Below, in pieces: positions 1 through 8,593 of a stretch of 64,000 bases of DNA. The position numbers and the translations under genes are program-made. Position 1 is the stretch's first letter, and each line of letters opens with the position of its first letter. The DNA lies in assembly GCF_041529975.1 (NCBI RefSeq), contig NZ_CP168030.1, forward strand, positions 2,418,001-2,482,000, in the 5' to 3' direction. The notes below the pieces were generated by a model, which ran no database searches, had not been told where the DNA came from, and worked only from the letters and a program-made list of their open reading frames with translations. The DNA comes from Microbacterium maritypicum. GTDB taxonomy: Bacteria; Actinomycetota; Actinomycetes; Actinomycetales; Microbacteriaceae.

Positions 1-1071
1 CACGACCACGGTGTACGCGGCGGCCGAGAGCGAGGCGAGCACCATGTGGATGCCGACGAGCAGCGGAGGGAGTCCCTCACGTGCCTGCCAGACCCCCACA
101 CCGACCTGCACCAGGATCGCCAGCACCAGGACGAGCAGCCAGCGCCGCGGCTCCAGGCGCAGCACCCAGGCGGCGACCGTGAGGAACAGCACGAGGGTGG
201 CCAGGATGTAGCCGGGCCACGAGTGCACGTGGGCGAGCACGGTCGCGTCGAAGCCGTGCCGCAGCACATCCGCGTCGCCGGAATGGGGACCCGACCCGGT
301 CGTCAGCACGCCGAAGACGATCGTCACGGCGAGTGCGAGGCCGGTCACGTGGGTGACAGCCGCGAACCACGCGGGAACCGCGCGCTCACGGGGTCCGCCG
401 TCCGTCTTCAGGCGCACCAGGAACGCCGCCGTGATGCAGACGAGCAGCAGGGACGAGGTGTAGTGGAAGCCCACGATGAAGGGGTTGAGGCCGGTCAGCA
501 CCGTGATGCCGCCGACGAGCGCCTGGGCGACCACGCCGATGAGCACGAGCCAGGCCAGTAGGACCAGGTCACGTCGGGAGGGCGTCGTGCGGATGGAGCG
601 GACCGCCGCCGCGATGACGGCGATCAAGAGCACGCCGAGCGCGATGGGGGAGGCCGGGAAGTGCAAGGGGGCGGCGATGCCGAACGCGGCGACGGCCGCC
701 ACGATGCCGCCGGCGGCGTACCAGAGCGCGGTGACCAGGCCGCGCTTCCCGCTGAAGAGGTGCAGGACCAGCAGCACGACGGCCAGCGCGATGATCCCGA
801 CCACGCCCGTCATCAGGCGGTTGCCGAACTCGATGATGCCGTGGATGCCCTGCACTTCGAGGATCGGGACCAGGGAGTCCGGTGTGCACAGCGGCCAGTC
901 GGAGCATCCGAGGCCCGATCCGGTGAGGCGCACCGCGCCGCCGGTGCCGATGATGATGGTCTCGCTGAGGAAGGAGAGCCAGGCGAAGACCGTCAGCGCG
1001 CGTCCCCACGGAGCAGAACGGGGCGGAGCCGTCTGCGTCGGAGTGGAGGCGGGGATCGTCGTCTCGGGCAT
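1..1071 (-). CDS. ctaA: Heme A synthase (COX15/CtaA), C-terminus cut off by window edge
   Basis: Integral membrane enzyme that oxidises the C8 methyl of heme O to make heme A for aa3-type cytochrome oxidase. 357 codons are visible, from ATG at 1071 (GGAGGACT just upstream) to the window edge without a stop, so only the C-terminus is missing. Multiple hydrophobic segments alternate with the family landmarks: the extracytoplasmic cysteine pair GCSDWPLC (Cys56, Cys62), His77, the heme-ligand motif region EFGNR (Glu81-Arg85), FHYTSS, HVHSWPG and a late GIHMVL histidine. The usual ExxHR reads ExxNR here; I believe actinobacterial homologues share this, from memory. It diverges from the suf operon. 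The heme O synthase partner gene is not in the window. Confidence 0.92.
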   Translation of the reverse strand, partial: MPETTIPASTPTQTAPPRSAPWGRALTVFAWLSFLSETIIIGTGGAVRLTGSGLGCSDWPLCTPDSLVPILEVQGIHGIIEFGNRLMTGVVGIIALAVVLLVLHLFSGKRGLVTALWYAAGGIVAAVAAFGIAAPLHFPASPIALGVLLIAVIAAAVRSIRTTPSRRDLVLLAWLVLIGVVAQALVGGITVLTGLNPFIVGFHYTSSLLLVCITAAFLVRLKTDGGPRERAVPAWFAAVTHVTGLALAVTIVFGVLTTGSGPHSGDADVLRHGFDATVLAHVHSWPGYILATLVLFLTVAAWVLRLEPRRWLLVLVLAILVQVGVGVWQAREGLPPLLVGIHMVLASLSAAAYTVVV

Positions 1072-1129
1072 TAGTCCTCCGGACCGCGCTGGAACCTGCG
1101 GGCATGGCCCGTCTGTCAGGCGGAACCTG

Positions 1130-1135
1130 TAGAAT
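1130..1135 (+). promoter_or_regulatory. Possible -10 element for the suf operon
   Basis: TAGAAT fits the actinobacterial -10 hexamer and lies in the 233-bp gap between divergent ctaA and sufB. It would give a leader of about 160 nt. No good -35 is visible and no SufR-type regulator gene is adjacent. Assignment is by motif only. Confidence 0.3.
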
Positions 1136-1304
1136 CGGATTGTTGCGATGAGCGCTGACCGCGCTGAAGCATCGACAACAGTTTAGGCGCGATGGAAGCG
1201 CCGGTGATGAGGGCCCACCAACGGCACCCGCTCCCGCAGACTCGACGGGGATCAGGTGTGTCGGGGCGGATGACACCGTTTGGGACCTGTGAGGAGAGTG
1301 TTGG

Positions 1305-2723
1305 ATGTCGGATGTACTGATCGACCGCCCGGAGCTTGACGGTCTGGGGGTGTACGAATTCGGCTGGCACGATGAAGACGCCGCCGGCGCCATCGCCAAA
1401 CGCGGGATCTCGGAAGAGGTCGTGCGAGGAATCTCTGCACTCAAGAGCGAACCCGAATGGATGCTGAAGACCCGTCTCAAGGGGTACCAGCTCTTCGGGA
1501 AGAAGCCGATGCCGACCTGGGGCGCCGACCTCAGCGAGATCGACTTCGACAACATCAAGTACTTCGTCCGCTCCACCGAGAAGCAGGCGCAGACGTGGGA
1601 AGACCTTCCCGCCGAGATCCGCGAGACCTACGAGCGCCTCGGCATCCCCGAGGCCGAGCGTCAGCGGCTCGTGGCCGGTGTGGCAGCCCAGTACGAGTCC
1701 GAGGTCGTCTACCACCAGATCCGCGAGGACCTGGAGGCGCAGGGCGTCATCTTCATGGACACCGACACGGCCCTGCGCGAGCACCCCGAGTTCTTCGAGG
1801 AGTACTTCGGCTCGGTCATCCCCGCCGGTGACAACAAGTTCGCCGCGCTGAACACGGCCGTGTGGTCGGGCGGCTCCTTCGTCTACGTCCCCAAGGGCGT
1901 GCACGTCGAGATCCCGCTGCAGGCGTACTTCCGTATCAACACCGAGAACATGGGCCAGTTCGAGCGGACCCTGATCATCGCCGACGAGGACAGCTACGTC
2001 CACTACATCGAGGGCTGCACGGCCCCGATCTACAAGTCGGACTCGCTGCACTCGGCCGTCGTCGAGATCATCGTGAAGAAGAACGCCCGCGTTCGCTACA
2101 CGACGATCCAGAACTGGTCGAACAACGTCTACAACCTGGTCACCAAGCGTGCCGTGGCGTACGAGGGTGCGACCATGGAGTGGGTCGACGGCAACATCGG
2201 CTCCAAGGTGACGATGAAGTACCCGTCGATCTATCTGATGGGCGAGCACGCCAAGGGCGAGACCCTGTCGGTCGCCTTCGCCGGTCCCGGTCAGCACCAG
2301 GACGCCGGCGCGAAGATGATCCACATGGCGCCCTACACGCAGTCGTCGATCGTCTCGAAGTCGATCGCCCGCGGCGGAGGACGTGCCGGCTATCGCGGTG
2401 AGGTACGCGTGGACGCCGCGGCACACCACTCTGCGAACACCGTGCGCTGCGACGCTCTGCTCGTCGACACGAAGTCCCGCTCCGACACCTATCCGGCGAT
2501 CGACATCCGTGTCGACGACGTGCAGCTCGGCCACGAGGCCACGGTCTCGAAGGTGAGCGAGGAGCAGCTGTTCTACCTGCAGTCCCGCGGCATGCCCGAG
2601 GACGAGGCGATGGCGATGATCGTGCGCGGCTTCATCGAGCCGATCGCGCGGGAACTGCCGATGGAATACGCGATGGAACTGAACAAGCTCATCGAGATGG
2701 GCATGGAAGGATCGGTCGGCTAG
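1305..2723 (+). CDS. sufB: Fe-S cluster assembly scaffold SufB
   Basis: Core subunit of the SufBCD scaffold that builds [Fe-S] clusters in the cytoplasm. The 472-residue length is normal for SufB. It shows the right-handed beta-helix core with typical stretches ([46 protein letters not shown]) and the C-terminal helical segment [12 protein letters not shown] that SufB and SufD share. The Cys in VRCDALL matches the conserved SufB cysteine region. The start is set by a GAGGAGAG motif about 6 nt upstream of ATG 1305. It is the first gene of the operon; its stop overlaps the GTG start of sufD (TAGTG), so the two are translationally coupled. Confidence 0.98.
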   Translation: MSDVLIDRPELDGLGVYEFGWHDEDAAGAIAKRGISEEVVRGISALKSEPEWMLKTRLKGYQLFGKKPMPTWGADLSEIDFDNIKYFVRSTEKQAQTWEDLPAEIRETYERLGIPEAERQRLVAGVAAQYESEVVYHQIREDLEAQGVIFMDTDTALREHPEFFEEYFGSVIPAGDNKFAALNTAVWSGGSFVYVPKGVHVEIPLQAYFRINTENMGQFERTLIIADEDSYVHYIEGCTAPIYKSDSLHSAVVEIIVKKNARVRYTTIQNWSNNVYNLVTKRAVAYEGATMEWVDGNIGSKVTMKYPSIYLMGEHAKGETLSVAFAGPGQHQDAGAKMIHMAPYTQSSIVSKSIARGGGRAGYRGEVRVDAAAHHSANTVRCDALLVDTKSRSDTYPAIDIRVDDVQLGHEATVSKVSEEQLFYLQSRGMPEDEAMAMIVRGFIEPIARELPMEYAMELNKLIEMGMEGSVG

Positions 2724-3928
2724 TGACCGCCGCTACGACAGCGCCTGCCGAGGCGCAGCACACGAACGCGCACATCGACCCCGCCGCCCAGGTGGCCGCG
2801 GCCGGATTCGTCCCGGTGCAGACCCGCTCCGAGCGTCCGCACTCTTTCGAGCCGGCCGACTTCGGCGCCCCCACCGGGCGCGAGGTCAACTGGAAGCACA
2901 CACCCGTCGCGCAGCTCACCTCGCTGTTCGAGGTGGCTCCGCAGAACGACGGTGTGAGTTACACGATCAACGCGGGGGAGCAGTACATCGCCGCGCCGCT
3001 CGCGATCGGTACCGCCCCCCGCGGCGAGGTCTTCCTCGCCGAAGACGTCACCGCGGCCGTGGCCTGGCAGGGATCCGCCGAGGCCCTCCACGTGCGGATC
3101 CCGCGCGAGGAAGAGGTCGCAGAGCCGATCTTCGTCTCCATCGCCGGTCTCGGAGCCGACCGTCGTGCCGATGCGCACATCGTGATCGAGGCGCTCGAGC
3201 ACAGCTCGGCGACCGTCGTCCTGCAGCACACCGGGTCCGCCCAGTACGCACAGAACGTCGAGATCATCGTCCGCGACGGCGCGAAGCTGTCGGTCATCAG
3301 CCTGCAGCAGTGGGCGGATGACGCGGTCCATGCGTCTGCACACCAGGCACGGGTCGGTGCGGATGCGACGCTCAAGCACTTCGTCGTGAGCTTCGGCGGC
3401 GGCGTCGTGCGCGTCAACCCGAACGTCGAGCTCGCAGGCGCAGGCTCCGAGGGGTACCTCTACGGCCTGTCCTATGCAGACGCCGGGCAGCATCTGGAGA
3501 GCCAGGTGTACCTGCACCACAAGGGACCGCACACCAAGGGCGACGTCCTCTACAAGGGCGCGCTGCAGGGTCAGGGCGCACACAGCGTCTGGATCGGCGA
3601 CGTGCTGATCGGTGCCGATGCCACGGGTACCGACTCCTACGAGGCGAACCGCAACCTGGTCCTCACCGAGGGCGCCCGCGCCGACTCGATCCCGAACCTC
3701 GAGATCGAGACCGGCGACATCCTCGGCGCCGGACACGCGAGTGCGACGGGTCGTTTCGACGACGAGCAGCTGTTCTACCTGCAGGCGCGCGGTATCAGCG
3801 AGGAGGAGGCACGTCGGCTCGTCGTGCTCGGCTTCCTCACCGACATCGTGCAGCGCCTCGGCATCCCCGCCCTCGAGGCCGAGCTGCTGGCGGCGATCGA
3901 GGCGGAGCTGGCCGAGGTGAGTGCATGA
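2723..3928 (+). CDS. sufD: Fe-S cluster assembly protein SufD
   Basis: SufB paralogue that pairs with SufB and SufC in the SufBC2D complex. 401 residues, GTG start inside the sufB stop codon. It repeats the SufB-type beta-helix and ends with the same DEQLFYLQARGIS and EEEARRLVVLGF helices; a conserved histidine lies in the EDEQLF-upstream segment (GAGHASATGRFD). The N-terminal 60 residues are divergent, as usual for SufD. The stop overlaps the next ATG (ATGA), so expression is coupled with the Rieske gene. Confidence 0.96.
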   Translation: MTAATTAPAEAQHTNAHIDPAAQVAAAGFVPVQTRSERPHSFEPADFGAPTGREVNWKHTPVAQLTSLFEVAPQNDGVSYTINAGEQYIAAPLAIGTAPRGEVFLAEDVTAAVAWQGSAEALHVRIPREEEVAEPIFVSIAGLGADRRADAHIVIEALEHSSATVVLQHTGSAQYAQNVEIIVRDGAKLSVISLQQWADDAVHASAHQARVGADATLKHFVVSFGGGVVRVNPNVELAGAGSEGYLYGLSYADAGQHLESQVYLHHKGPHTKGDVLYKGALQGQGAHSVWIGDVLIGADATGTDSYEANRNLVLTEGARADSIPNLEIETGDILGAGHASATGRFDDEQLFYLQARGISEEEARRLVVLGFLTDIVQRLGIPALEAELLAAIEAELAEVSA

Positions 3929-4251
3929 CCGCCGAACGCGTCTGCGGAGTCGCCGACCTCGAGCAGGACATGCCGCTGCGTGTCGACCCGGGCGGCGTGC
4001 CGATCACGGTGATCAAAGACGGCGAGGGAGTCATCCACGCCATCGGCGACACCTGCACCCACGGCGACATCTCGCTGTCCGAAGGCTTCGTCGAAGGTGA
4101 CACGGTGGAGTGCTGGGCTCACGGCTCCGCGTTCTCGCTGCTCACCGGCAAGCCCCAGAATCTCCCCGCATATGAGCCCGTCCCGGTCTACGTCGTCCAG
4201 ATCGACGGCGACGACGTGCTCATCGATCCGACTGTTATTAAGGAAGTTTGA
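3925..4251 (+). CDS. Rieske-type [2Fe-2S] ferredoxin of the suf operon
   Basis: Small 108-residue single-domain Rieske protein of the kind annotated as non-heme iron oxygenase ferredoxin subunit. The cluster-binding motifs are complete: Cys44-x-His46 (CTHGD) and Cys63-x2-His66 (CWAHG), 17 residues apart. It lies between sufD and sufC, overlapping sufD by 4 bp and ending 3 bp before sufC. This placement recurs in actinobacterial suf operons. Its job there is not settled; electron delivery during cluster assembly, or serving as a cluster recipient, are both guesses. No oxygenase gene is nearby, so a role as an oxygenase ferredoxin is unlikely. Confidence 0.93.
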   Translation: MTAERVCGVADLEQDMPLRVDPGGVPITVIKDGEGVIHAIGDTCTHGDISLSEGFVEGDTVECWAHGSAFSLLTGKPQNLPAYEPVPVYVVQIDGDDVLIDPTVIKEV

Positions 4252-4254
4252 AGA

Positions 4255-5025
4255 ATGTCTGTTCTCGAGATCCGCGACCTGCATGTGACGGTCGAGACCG
4301 ATGCGGGGACCACCCCGATCCTCAACGGAATCAACCTCACCATGAACACCGGTGAGACCCACGCCATCATGGGCCCCAACGGTTCGGGCAAGTCGACCCT
4401 GGCCTACACGATCGCCGGTCACCCGAAGTACACGGTGACCTCCGGGTCGATCACGTTCGACGGCCAGGACGTCCTGGAGATGACGGTCGACGAGCGCGCC
4501 CGCGCCGGGCTCTTCCTCGCCATGCAGTACCCGGTCGAGATCCCCGGCGTCACCGTGACGAACTTCCTCCGCACCGCGAAGACTGCACTCGACGGTGAAG
4601 CGCCGGCGATCCGCGGCTGGACCAAGGACGTCAAGGCGGCCATGTCGAACCTGCGCATGGACCCCAAGTTCGCGCAGCGCAACGTCAACGAGGGCTTCTC
4701 CGGCGGCGAGAAGAAGCGCCACGAGATCCTGCAGCTCGAGGTGCTGAAGCCGAAGTTCGCAGTCCTCGACGAGACCGACTCGGGTCTCGACGTCGACGCG
4801 CTCAAGATCGTCTCCGAGGGCGTCAACCGCGCGAAGGAGTCCACCGGACTCGGCGTACTGCTGATCACGCACTACACCCGCATCCTCCGCTACATCCGCC
4901 CCGACTTCGTCCACGTCGTCGTCGCGGGGAAGATCGTCGAAGAGGGCGGCCCTGAGCTCGCAGACCGGCTGGAGAACGAGGGATACGACCGTTTCCTCGA
5001 CCCTGCAGCCCCCATCGAGGCGTAG
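4255..5025 (+). CDS. sufC: Fe-S assembly ATPase SufC
   Basis: ABC-type ATPase of the SufBC2D complex; it drives scaffold conformational change and is not a transporter. 256 residues with Walker A GPNGSGKST (40-48), the SufC-specific signature FSGGEKKR (148-154), Walker B FAVLDETDSGLD (168-179) and switch His206 (LITHYTR). It sits 3 bp after the Rieske gene and 9 bp before the sufT-like gene, within one operon. Confidence 0.98.
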   Translation: MSVLEIRDLHVTVETDAGTTPILNGINLTMNTGETHAIMGPNGSGKSTLAYTIAGHPKYTVTSGSITFDGQDVLEMTVDERARAGLFLAMQYPVEIPGVTVTNFLRTAKTALDGEAPAIRGWTKDVKAAMSNLRMDPKFAQRNVNEGFSGGEKKRHEILQLEVLKPKFAVLDETDSGLDVDALKIVSEGVNRAKESTGLGVLLITHYTRILRYIRPDFVHVVVAGKIVEEGGPELADRLENEGYDRFLDPAAPIEA

Positions 5026-5034
5026 GCTGATCGC

Positions 5035-5364
5035 ATGACAGCGACCCTCACGGACGAGAAGTACGACGCGGTCACCGAGGCTCTCAAAGACGTCATGGAC
5101 CCCGAGCTCGGGATCAACGTCGTCGACCTCGGCCTCATCTACGACCTCGCCTGGGATGACGAGAACGATGCTCTCGTCATCCACATGACGCTGACCAGCG
5201 CTGGCTGCCCGCTCACCGACGTGCTCGAGGACCAGACCGCTCAGGCTCTGGACAGCGTCGTCGATCGATTCCGCATCAACTGGGTCTGGATGCCGCCGTG
5301 GGGTCCGGAGCGGATCACGGACGACGGGCGCGACATGATGCGCGCGCTCGGCTTCGCGATCTGA
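5035..5364 (+). CDS. Metal-sulfur cluster assembly factor (DUF59/MIP18, SufT-like)
   Basis: 109-residue MIP18/DUF59 protein, the family that includes SufT and PaaD-like factors acting in Fe-S cluster maturation or transfer. Visible landmarks are the MDPELGINVVDLGLIYD block (21-37) and the conserved cysteine in TSAGCPLTD (Cys58). It is the last gene of the suf operon. The sufC stop codon TAG is the first half of a TAGGCT hexamer lying 6 nt before this ATG, so an additional leaderless promoter is possible, but the gene may simply be co-transcribed. No sufS (desulfurase) or sufU follows. Confidence 0.9.
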   Translation: MTATLTDEKYDAVTEALKDVMDPELGINVVDLGLIYDLAWDDENDALVIHMTLTSAGCPLTDVLEDQTAQALDSVVDRFRINWVWMPPWGPERITDDGRDMMRALGFAI

Positions 5365-5379
5365 TCCGCACGGGACCGC

Positions 5380-5394
5380 TGCCGCGAGGCGGCA
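5380..5394. terminator. Short hairpin after the suf operon
   Basis: TGCCGC-GAG-GCGGCA forms a perfect 6-bp stem 15 bp after the sufT-like stop. There is no T-tract, so it is at best a weak terminator or an mRNA 3'-end stabiliser. Confidence 0.3.
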
Positions 5395-5458
5395 CGACGA
5401 CGCGCGCGTCGGATCCGACGATACGACGATGACGCGTTTCGGAACCTCGGGAGAACGA

Positions 5459-6613
5459 ATGCTTCAGGTGAAGGCACTGCCTCTGGCGGAGCTCCGCGAG
5501 CGCAGCAGCGAGAAGTGGCGTGAGTACCCGGACGATGTGCTTCCGCTGTTCGTCGCCGAGACCGACTTCCCGCTGGCGCCGGCGATCTCGGATGCGCTGC
5601 GGCGCGCCGTGGAGATCGGTGACACCGGGTATGTCGCATCGCGCACACCGCTCGCCGAGTCGTTCGCCGCTTTCGCGAACCGACGCTACGGCTGGGAGCC
5701 CGACCCCGCGCGCATGCGGAGCACGGCGGACGTGAGCATGGGGATCGTGGAGATCCTCCGCCGTGTGACGCAGCCGGGGGAGCGGGTCGTCGTGACCCCT
5801 CCGGTGTATCCGCCGTTCTACGACCTGGTCGCCGAGGCCGGCGCAGAGGTGGAGCGCGTCCCGCTGCGTGACACGGGAACCCGATGGGAACTCGATCTCG
5901 ACGGCATCCGTGCGGCCTTCGACGACGGAGCGACGGCGATCCTGCTCTGCAACCCGCACAACCCGACCGGCACGGTGCATGACCGCGACGGCCTCGCCGC
6001 GCTCGCGGACCTGGCGGATGAGTTCGGGGCGGCCGTCGTCTCGGACGAGATCCATGCGCCGCTCGCGCAACCGGGAACCGGGTTCACGCCGTTCCTCGCC
6101 GTGAGCGATGCGGCCCGGCGCGTCGGCTATGCAGTCGTCAGCGCCAGCAAGGCGTTCAACCTCGCAGGTCTGAAGTGTGCCCTGATGGTCACCGCCGACG
6201 ACGCGACGAGTGAGGTCGTGCGCGGCCTGCCCGTCGAGGTGGAGTGGCGTACCGGACAGTTCGGTCTGCTCGCCGCCTTGGCCGCATTCTCGGAAGAGAG
6301 CGACCCCTGGCTGGATGGGCTGCTGCGCACCCTCGATGAGAATCGAGTGCTGCTCGAGGACCTTCTGGCGGCTCACCTGCCGGATGCGCGCTATCGCATT
6401 CCGGACGCCGGGTACCTCGCGTGGATCGACCTCACCGCGCTCGACTGGGGCGACAATCCCGCGCGACGCATCCTGCGCGACGCGAAGGTCGCCCTGCACT
6501 TCGGACCGGCTTTCGGCGCCGAGGGTGCGGGCCATGTGCGGCTGAACTTCGGCACCTCCCCGGAGATCATCACTGAGGCGATCGAGCGCATCGCGGCGCT
6601 CGTGGGCCGATGA
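5459..6613 (+). CDS. PLP-dependent aminotransferase of the MalY/PatB C-S lyase family
   Basis: Fold-type I PLP enzyme, class I/II aminotransferase family, closest by motif to MalY/PatB cystathionine beta-lyases that split cystathionine or cysteine conjugates to thiol, pyruvate and ammonia. From ATG 5459 it has 384 residues. Landmarks are FVAETDFP near the N-terminus (31-38, a MalY/PatB hallmark), the cofactor-contact motif CNPHNPTG (164-171), SDEIHAPL (195-202) and the PLP lysine in SASKAFNLAG (Lys231). ATG 5459 is preferred because GGGAGA lies 4 nt upstream; ATG 5429 would add ten residues but has no such site. The stop overlaps the start of the MFS gene, so the two form an operon, which suggests handling of a sulfur amino acid or conjugate. 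Confidence 0.87.
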   Translation: MLQVKALPLAELRERSSEKWREYPDDVLPLFVAETDFPLAPAISDALRRAVEIGDTGYVASRTPLAESFAAFANRRYGWEPDPARMRSTADVSMGIVEILRRVTQPGERVVVTPPVYPPFYDLVAEAGAEVERVPLRDTGTRWELDLDGIRAAFDDGATAILLCNPHNPTGTVHDRDGLAALADLADEFGAAVVSDEIHAPLAQPGTGFTPFLAVSDAARRVGYAVVSASKAFNLAGLKCALMVTADDATSEVVRGLPVEVEWRTGQFGLLAALAAFSEESDPWLDGLLRTLDENRVLLEDLLAAHLPDARYRIPDAGYLAWIDLTALDWGDNPARRILRDAKVALHFGPAFGAEGAGHVRLNFGTSPEIITEAIERIAALVGR

Positions 6614-7980
6614 CGACTCCGGTCGACGCCGCGACGATCTGGGACCGCCAACGCATCTGGGTGACCCTCGGCGCGGTCGCCCTGATCTTCCTCGCCGCCA
6701 TCGAGGCACTCGCGGTGACGACGGTCATGCCGATCGTCAGCGAGGCTCTCCACGGCGAGGCCCTCTACGCCGTTGCTTTCGCCGGCACCCTGGCGACGAG
6801 TGTGATCGGCATGGTCGCCACGGGCGCGTGGTCGGACGCCCGCGGACCGCGCGGCGCCCTGTACGTCGCCGTCACGCTCTTCATCGTCGGTCTTCTCGTC
6901 TCGGGCTTCGCCGTGACGATGCATCAGTTCCTGATCGGACGACTCGTCCAGGGTCTCGGCACCGGCGGGCAGACCGTCGCGCTCTACGTGGTGGTGGCGC
7001 GGCTGTATCCGCCTCATCTGCACGGCAGGATCTTCGCCGCCTTCGCCGCGGCCTGGGTCGTGCCGTCGATGGTCGGACCATTCCTGGCCGGGGCCGTCGC
7101 GGAGTACCTCGACTGGCGATGGGCGTTCCTGGGCGTCGCGGTGCTGACGGGCGCCGCATTCGTGATGATCGCTGTCCGCCTCCGTGGTGTCGACCTGGGG
7201 CAGGGGGAGCCGCAGAACCGACGCGCCCTCGTCGTGCGCCTCGCACTCGCCGTGGTCGTGGCCGTTCTCGCCGTCGTGATCGGCTTCTCTGCCGACATGG
7301 CACCGTCGGTCGGCTGGCCGGTCGCGCTCGGCGCCGTCGTCGCGATCGGACTCGCCGTGCTCCCGCTGCTGCCACGGCGCACGTTGCGCGCGGGCCAGGG
7401 GCTGCCGAGCGTGGTGCTGATGCGCGGCATCGTGGCGGGTGCGTTCTTCGCCGCTGAGGCCTACATCCCGTACCTGCTGATGAAGAAGTTCGACTTCAGT
7501 GCGACGTGGGCGGGAGTCGCACTGATGCTGGCGGCATTGGCCTGGGCCGGCGCCTCGGCGCTGCAGGGGCGATACGGTGAGCGTCTGGGGAATCACCGCA
7601 TCACGCTGATCAGTCTCGGCTCGCTCCTGGTGGCGCTGCTCTGCGTCCTCGTCGCCGCGCTCTTCGACGTCTCGGCGGCGGTGGTGGTGCTCGGCTGGGC
7701 ATTCGCCGGTGGCGGGATGGGGCTGCTGTACCCGCGGTTGACCGTCCTGACGCTCGCGTACTCGGACGAGACGAATCAGGGATTCAACTCCTCTGCCCTG
7801 TCGATCTCGGACGCCACCGGTTCGGCCGTCGCGATCGCGCTGGCCGGTCTCGCGGTGGCATCCCTCGGAGGTGAGGCGGGTGCTTTCGGTGCGGTGTTCG
7901 CCTTCTGCGTCGGACTCGTCGCTCTCGCGATCGTTCCCGGACTCAGGCTCGGGCACGCGGCGGAGTCGCCGGTGCGCTGA
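6610..7980 (+). CDS. MFS transporter, DHA2-like exporter
   Basis: 456-residue major facilitator with about 12-14 hydrophobic segments. The early AIEALAVTTVMPIV stretch resembles motif C/D of drug:H+ antiporters (the D1-type TxxPxI), and the loop 2-3 motif SDARGPRGALYV is a variant of motif A (GxLaDRxGrr). Export of a small organic compound or drug across the cytoplasmic membrane is likely; the substrate is unknown. It overlaps the aminotransferase by 4 bp, so a thiol- or amino-acid-related substrate is possible. Its 3' end overlaps the convergent bioQ-like gene by 38 bp. Confidence 0.9.
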   Translation: MTTPVDAATIWDRQRIWVTLGAVALIFLAAIEALAVTTVMPIVSEALHGEALYAVAFAGTLATSVIGMVATGAWSDARGPRGALYVAVTLFIVGLLVSGFAVTMHQFLIGRLVQGLGTGGQTVALYVVVARLYPPHLHGRIFAAFAAAWVVPSMVGPFLAGAVAEYLDWRWAFLGVAVLTGAAFVMIAVRLRGVDLGQGEPQNRRALVVRLALAVVVAVLAVVIGFSADMAPSVGWPVALGAVVAIGLAVLPLLPRRTLRAGQGLPSVVLMRGIVAGAFFAAEAYIPYLLMKKFDFSATWAGVALMLAALAWAGASALQGRYGERLGNHRITLISLGSLLVALLCVLVAALFDVSAAVVVLGWAFAGGGMGLLYPRLTVLTLAYSDETNQGFNSSALSISDATGSAVAIALAGLAVASLGGEAGAFGAVFAFCVGLVALAIVPGLRLGHAAESPVR

Positions 7981-8527
7981 GCACCCCCGCGAGCGCAGTC
8001 ACTCCGAGGTCGAAGACACGGTCGAGGCCGGCCGTGACGTCGATCTCCCCGGCGGTGGGCAGCGCACCGTGGCTGTCGGCGTGCATGCGCTGCTGCACGA
8101 GGGTGGCGTGTCCGAGGACGAAGTGCAGGATCGCCGCGCCCCGGTCAGCGGCGTCGGGTGCGCCGTGGGCCTCCAGTGCCGCGGTCAGCACCGACTGCGC
8201 GTGCGAGGAGCCGAGTTGCAGGGCATAGGTGCTGAGGACCAGTTCGGCGCCGTCGCGGTGGGTGAAGAGGGCGTCGCGGATGCCTCGGGCGGTTGCCAGC
8301 ACGCCGTCGCTGCCGCGGGGGATCGATGCGGTGATCCGGTCGGCGAGTTCGGCGAGCAGCTCCTGCTTGCTGGTGAAGTGCCAGTAGAGGGCAGAGGGCT
8401 GTACATCCAGGCGGGCGGCGATGCGCCGCATCGAGAGGTCGGCGAGCCCGACTTCGTCGAGGAGGGCGAGCGCGCTCCGGGCGACGCTGTCGCGGTCGTG
8501 CCGTGCCTGATTCGTCTCCGGGCTCAT
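7943..8527 (-). CDS. bioQ: TetR-family repressor, BioQ-like
   Basis: 194-residue TetR regulator with an N-terminal helix-turn-helix (LSMRRIAARLDVQPSALYWHF, about 30-50) and an all-helical ligand domain. Two reasons favour BioQ, the actinobacterial biotin repressor. It is divergent from a BioM-BioN ECF module, and the intergenic region carries two copies of TGAAC-N3-GTTCA, which closely matches the BioQ operator known from Corynebacterium. The start ATG at 8527 lies 6 nt after a perfect TATAAT, so the transcript is probably leaderless. Its 3' end overlaps the MFS gene by 38 bp. I cannot confirm the ligand. Confidence 0.85.
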   Translation of the reverse strand: MSPETNQARHDRDSVARSALALLDEVGLADLSMRRIAARLDVQPSALYWHFTSKQELLAELADRITASIPRGSDGVLATARGIRDALFTHRDGAELVLSTYALQLGSSHAQSVLTAALEAHGAPDAADRGAAILHFVLGHATLVQQRMHADSHGALPTAGEIDVTAGLDRVFDLGVTALAGVLSAPATPPRARA

Positions 8528-8533
8528 CCTCCG

Positions 8534-8568
8534 ATTATAGTGAACGACGTTCAGGTGAACGGTGTTCA
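8534..8568. promoter_or_regulatory. bioQ/bioM divergent promoter with tandem operator palindromes
   Basis: Two tandem 13-bp palindromes with the form TGAAC-N3-GTTCA lie at 8541-8553 (spacer GAC) and 8556-8568 (spacer GGT), separated by 2 bp. A perfect TATAAT for the minus-strand gene occupies 8539-8534 and ends 6 nt before the bioQ start. Repressor bound at the palindromes would cover the bioQ -35 region and the upstream region of bioM, giving autoregulation and control of transport together. The palindromes are directly visible; the regulator assignment is inference. Confidence 0.78.
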
Positions 8569-8593
8569 GGAGAAACGCGTCGGAGGGATCCGC

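Noticed and set aside
3775..5184. Long open frame on the minus strand across the suf genes
   Set aside because: It is the antisense shadow of sufD, the Rieske gene, sufC and the sufT-like gene in GC-rich DNA. It has no family match and no start signal.
5459..6613. The aminotransferase as the missing SufS desulfurase
   Set aside because: Its motifs are those of MalY/PatB, with no SufS-type active-site cysteine loop near the C-terminus.
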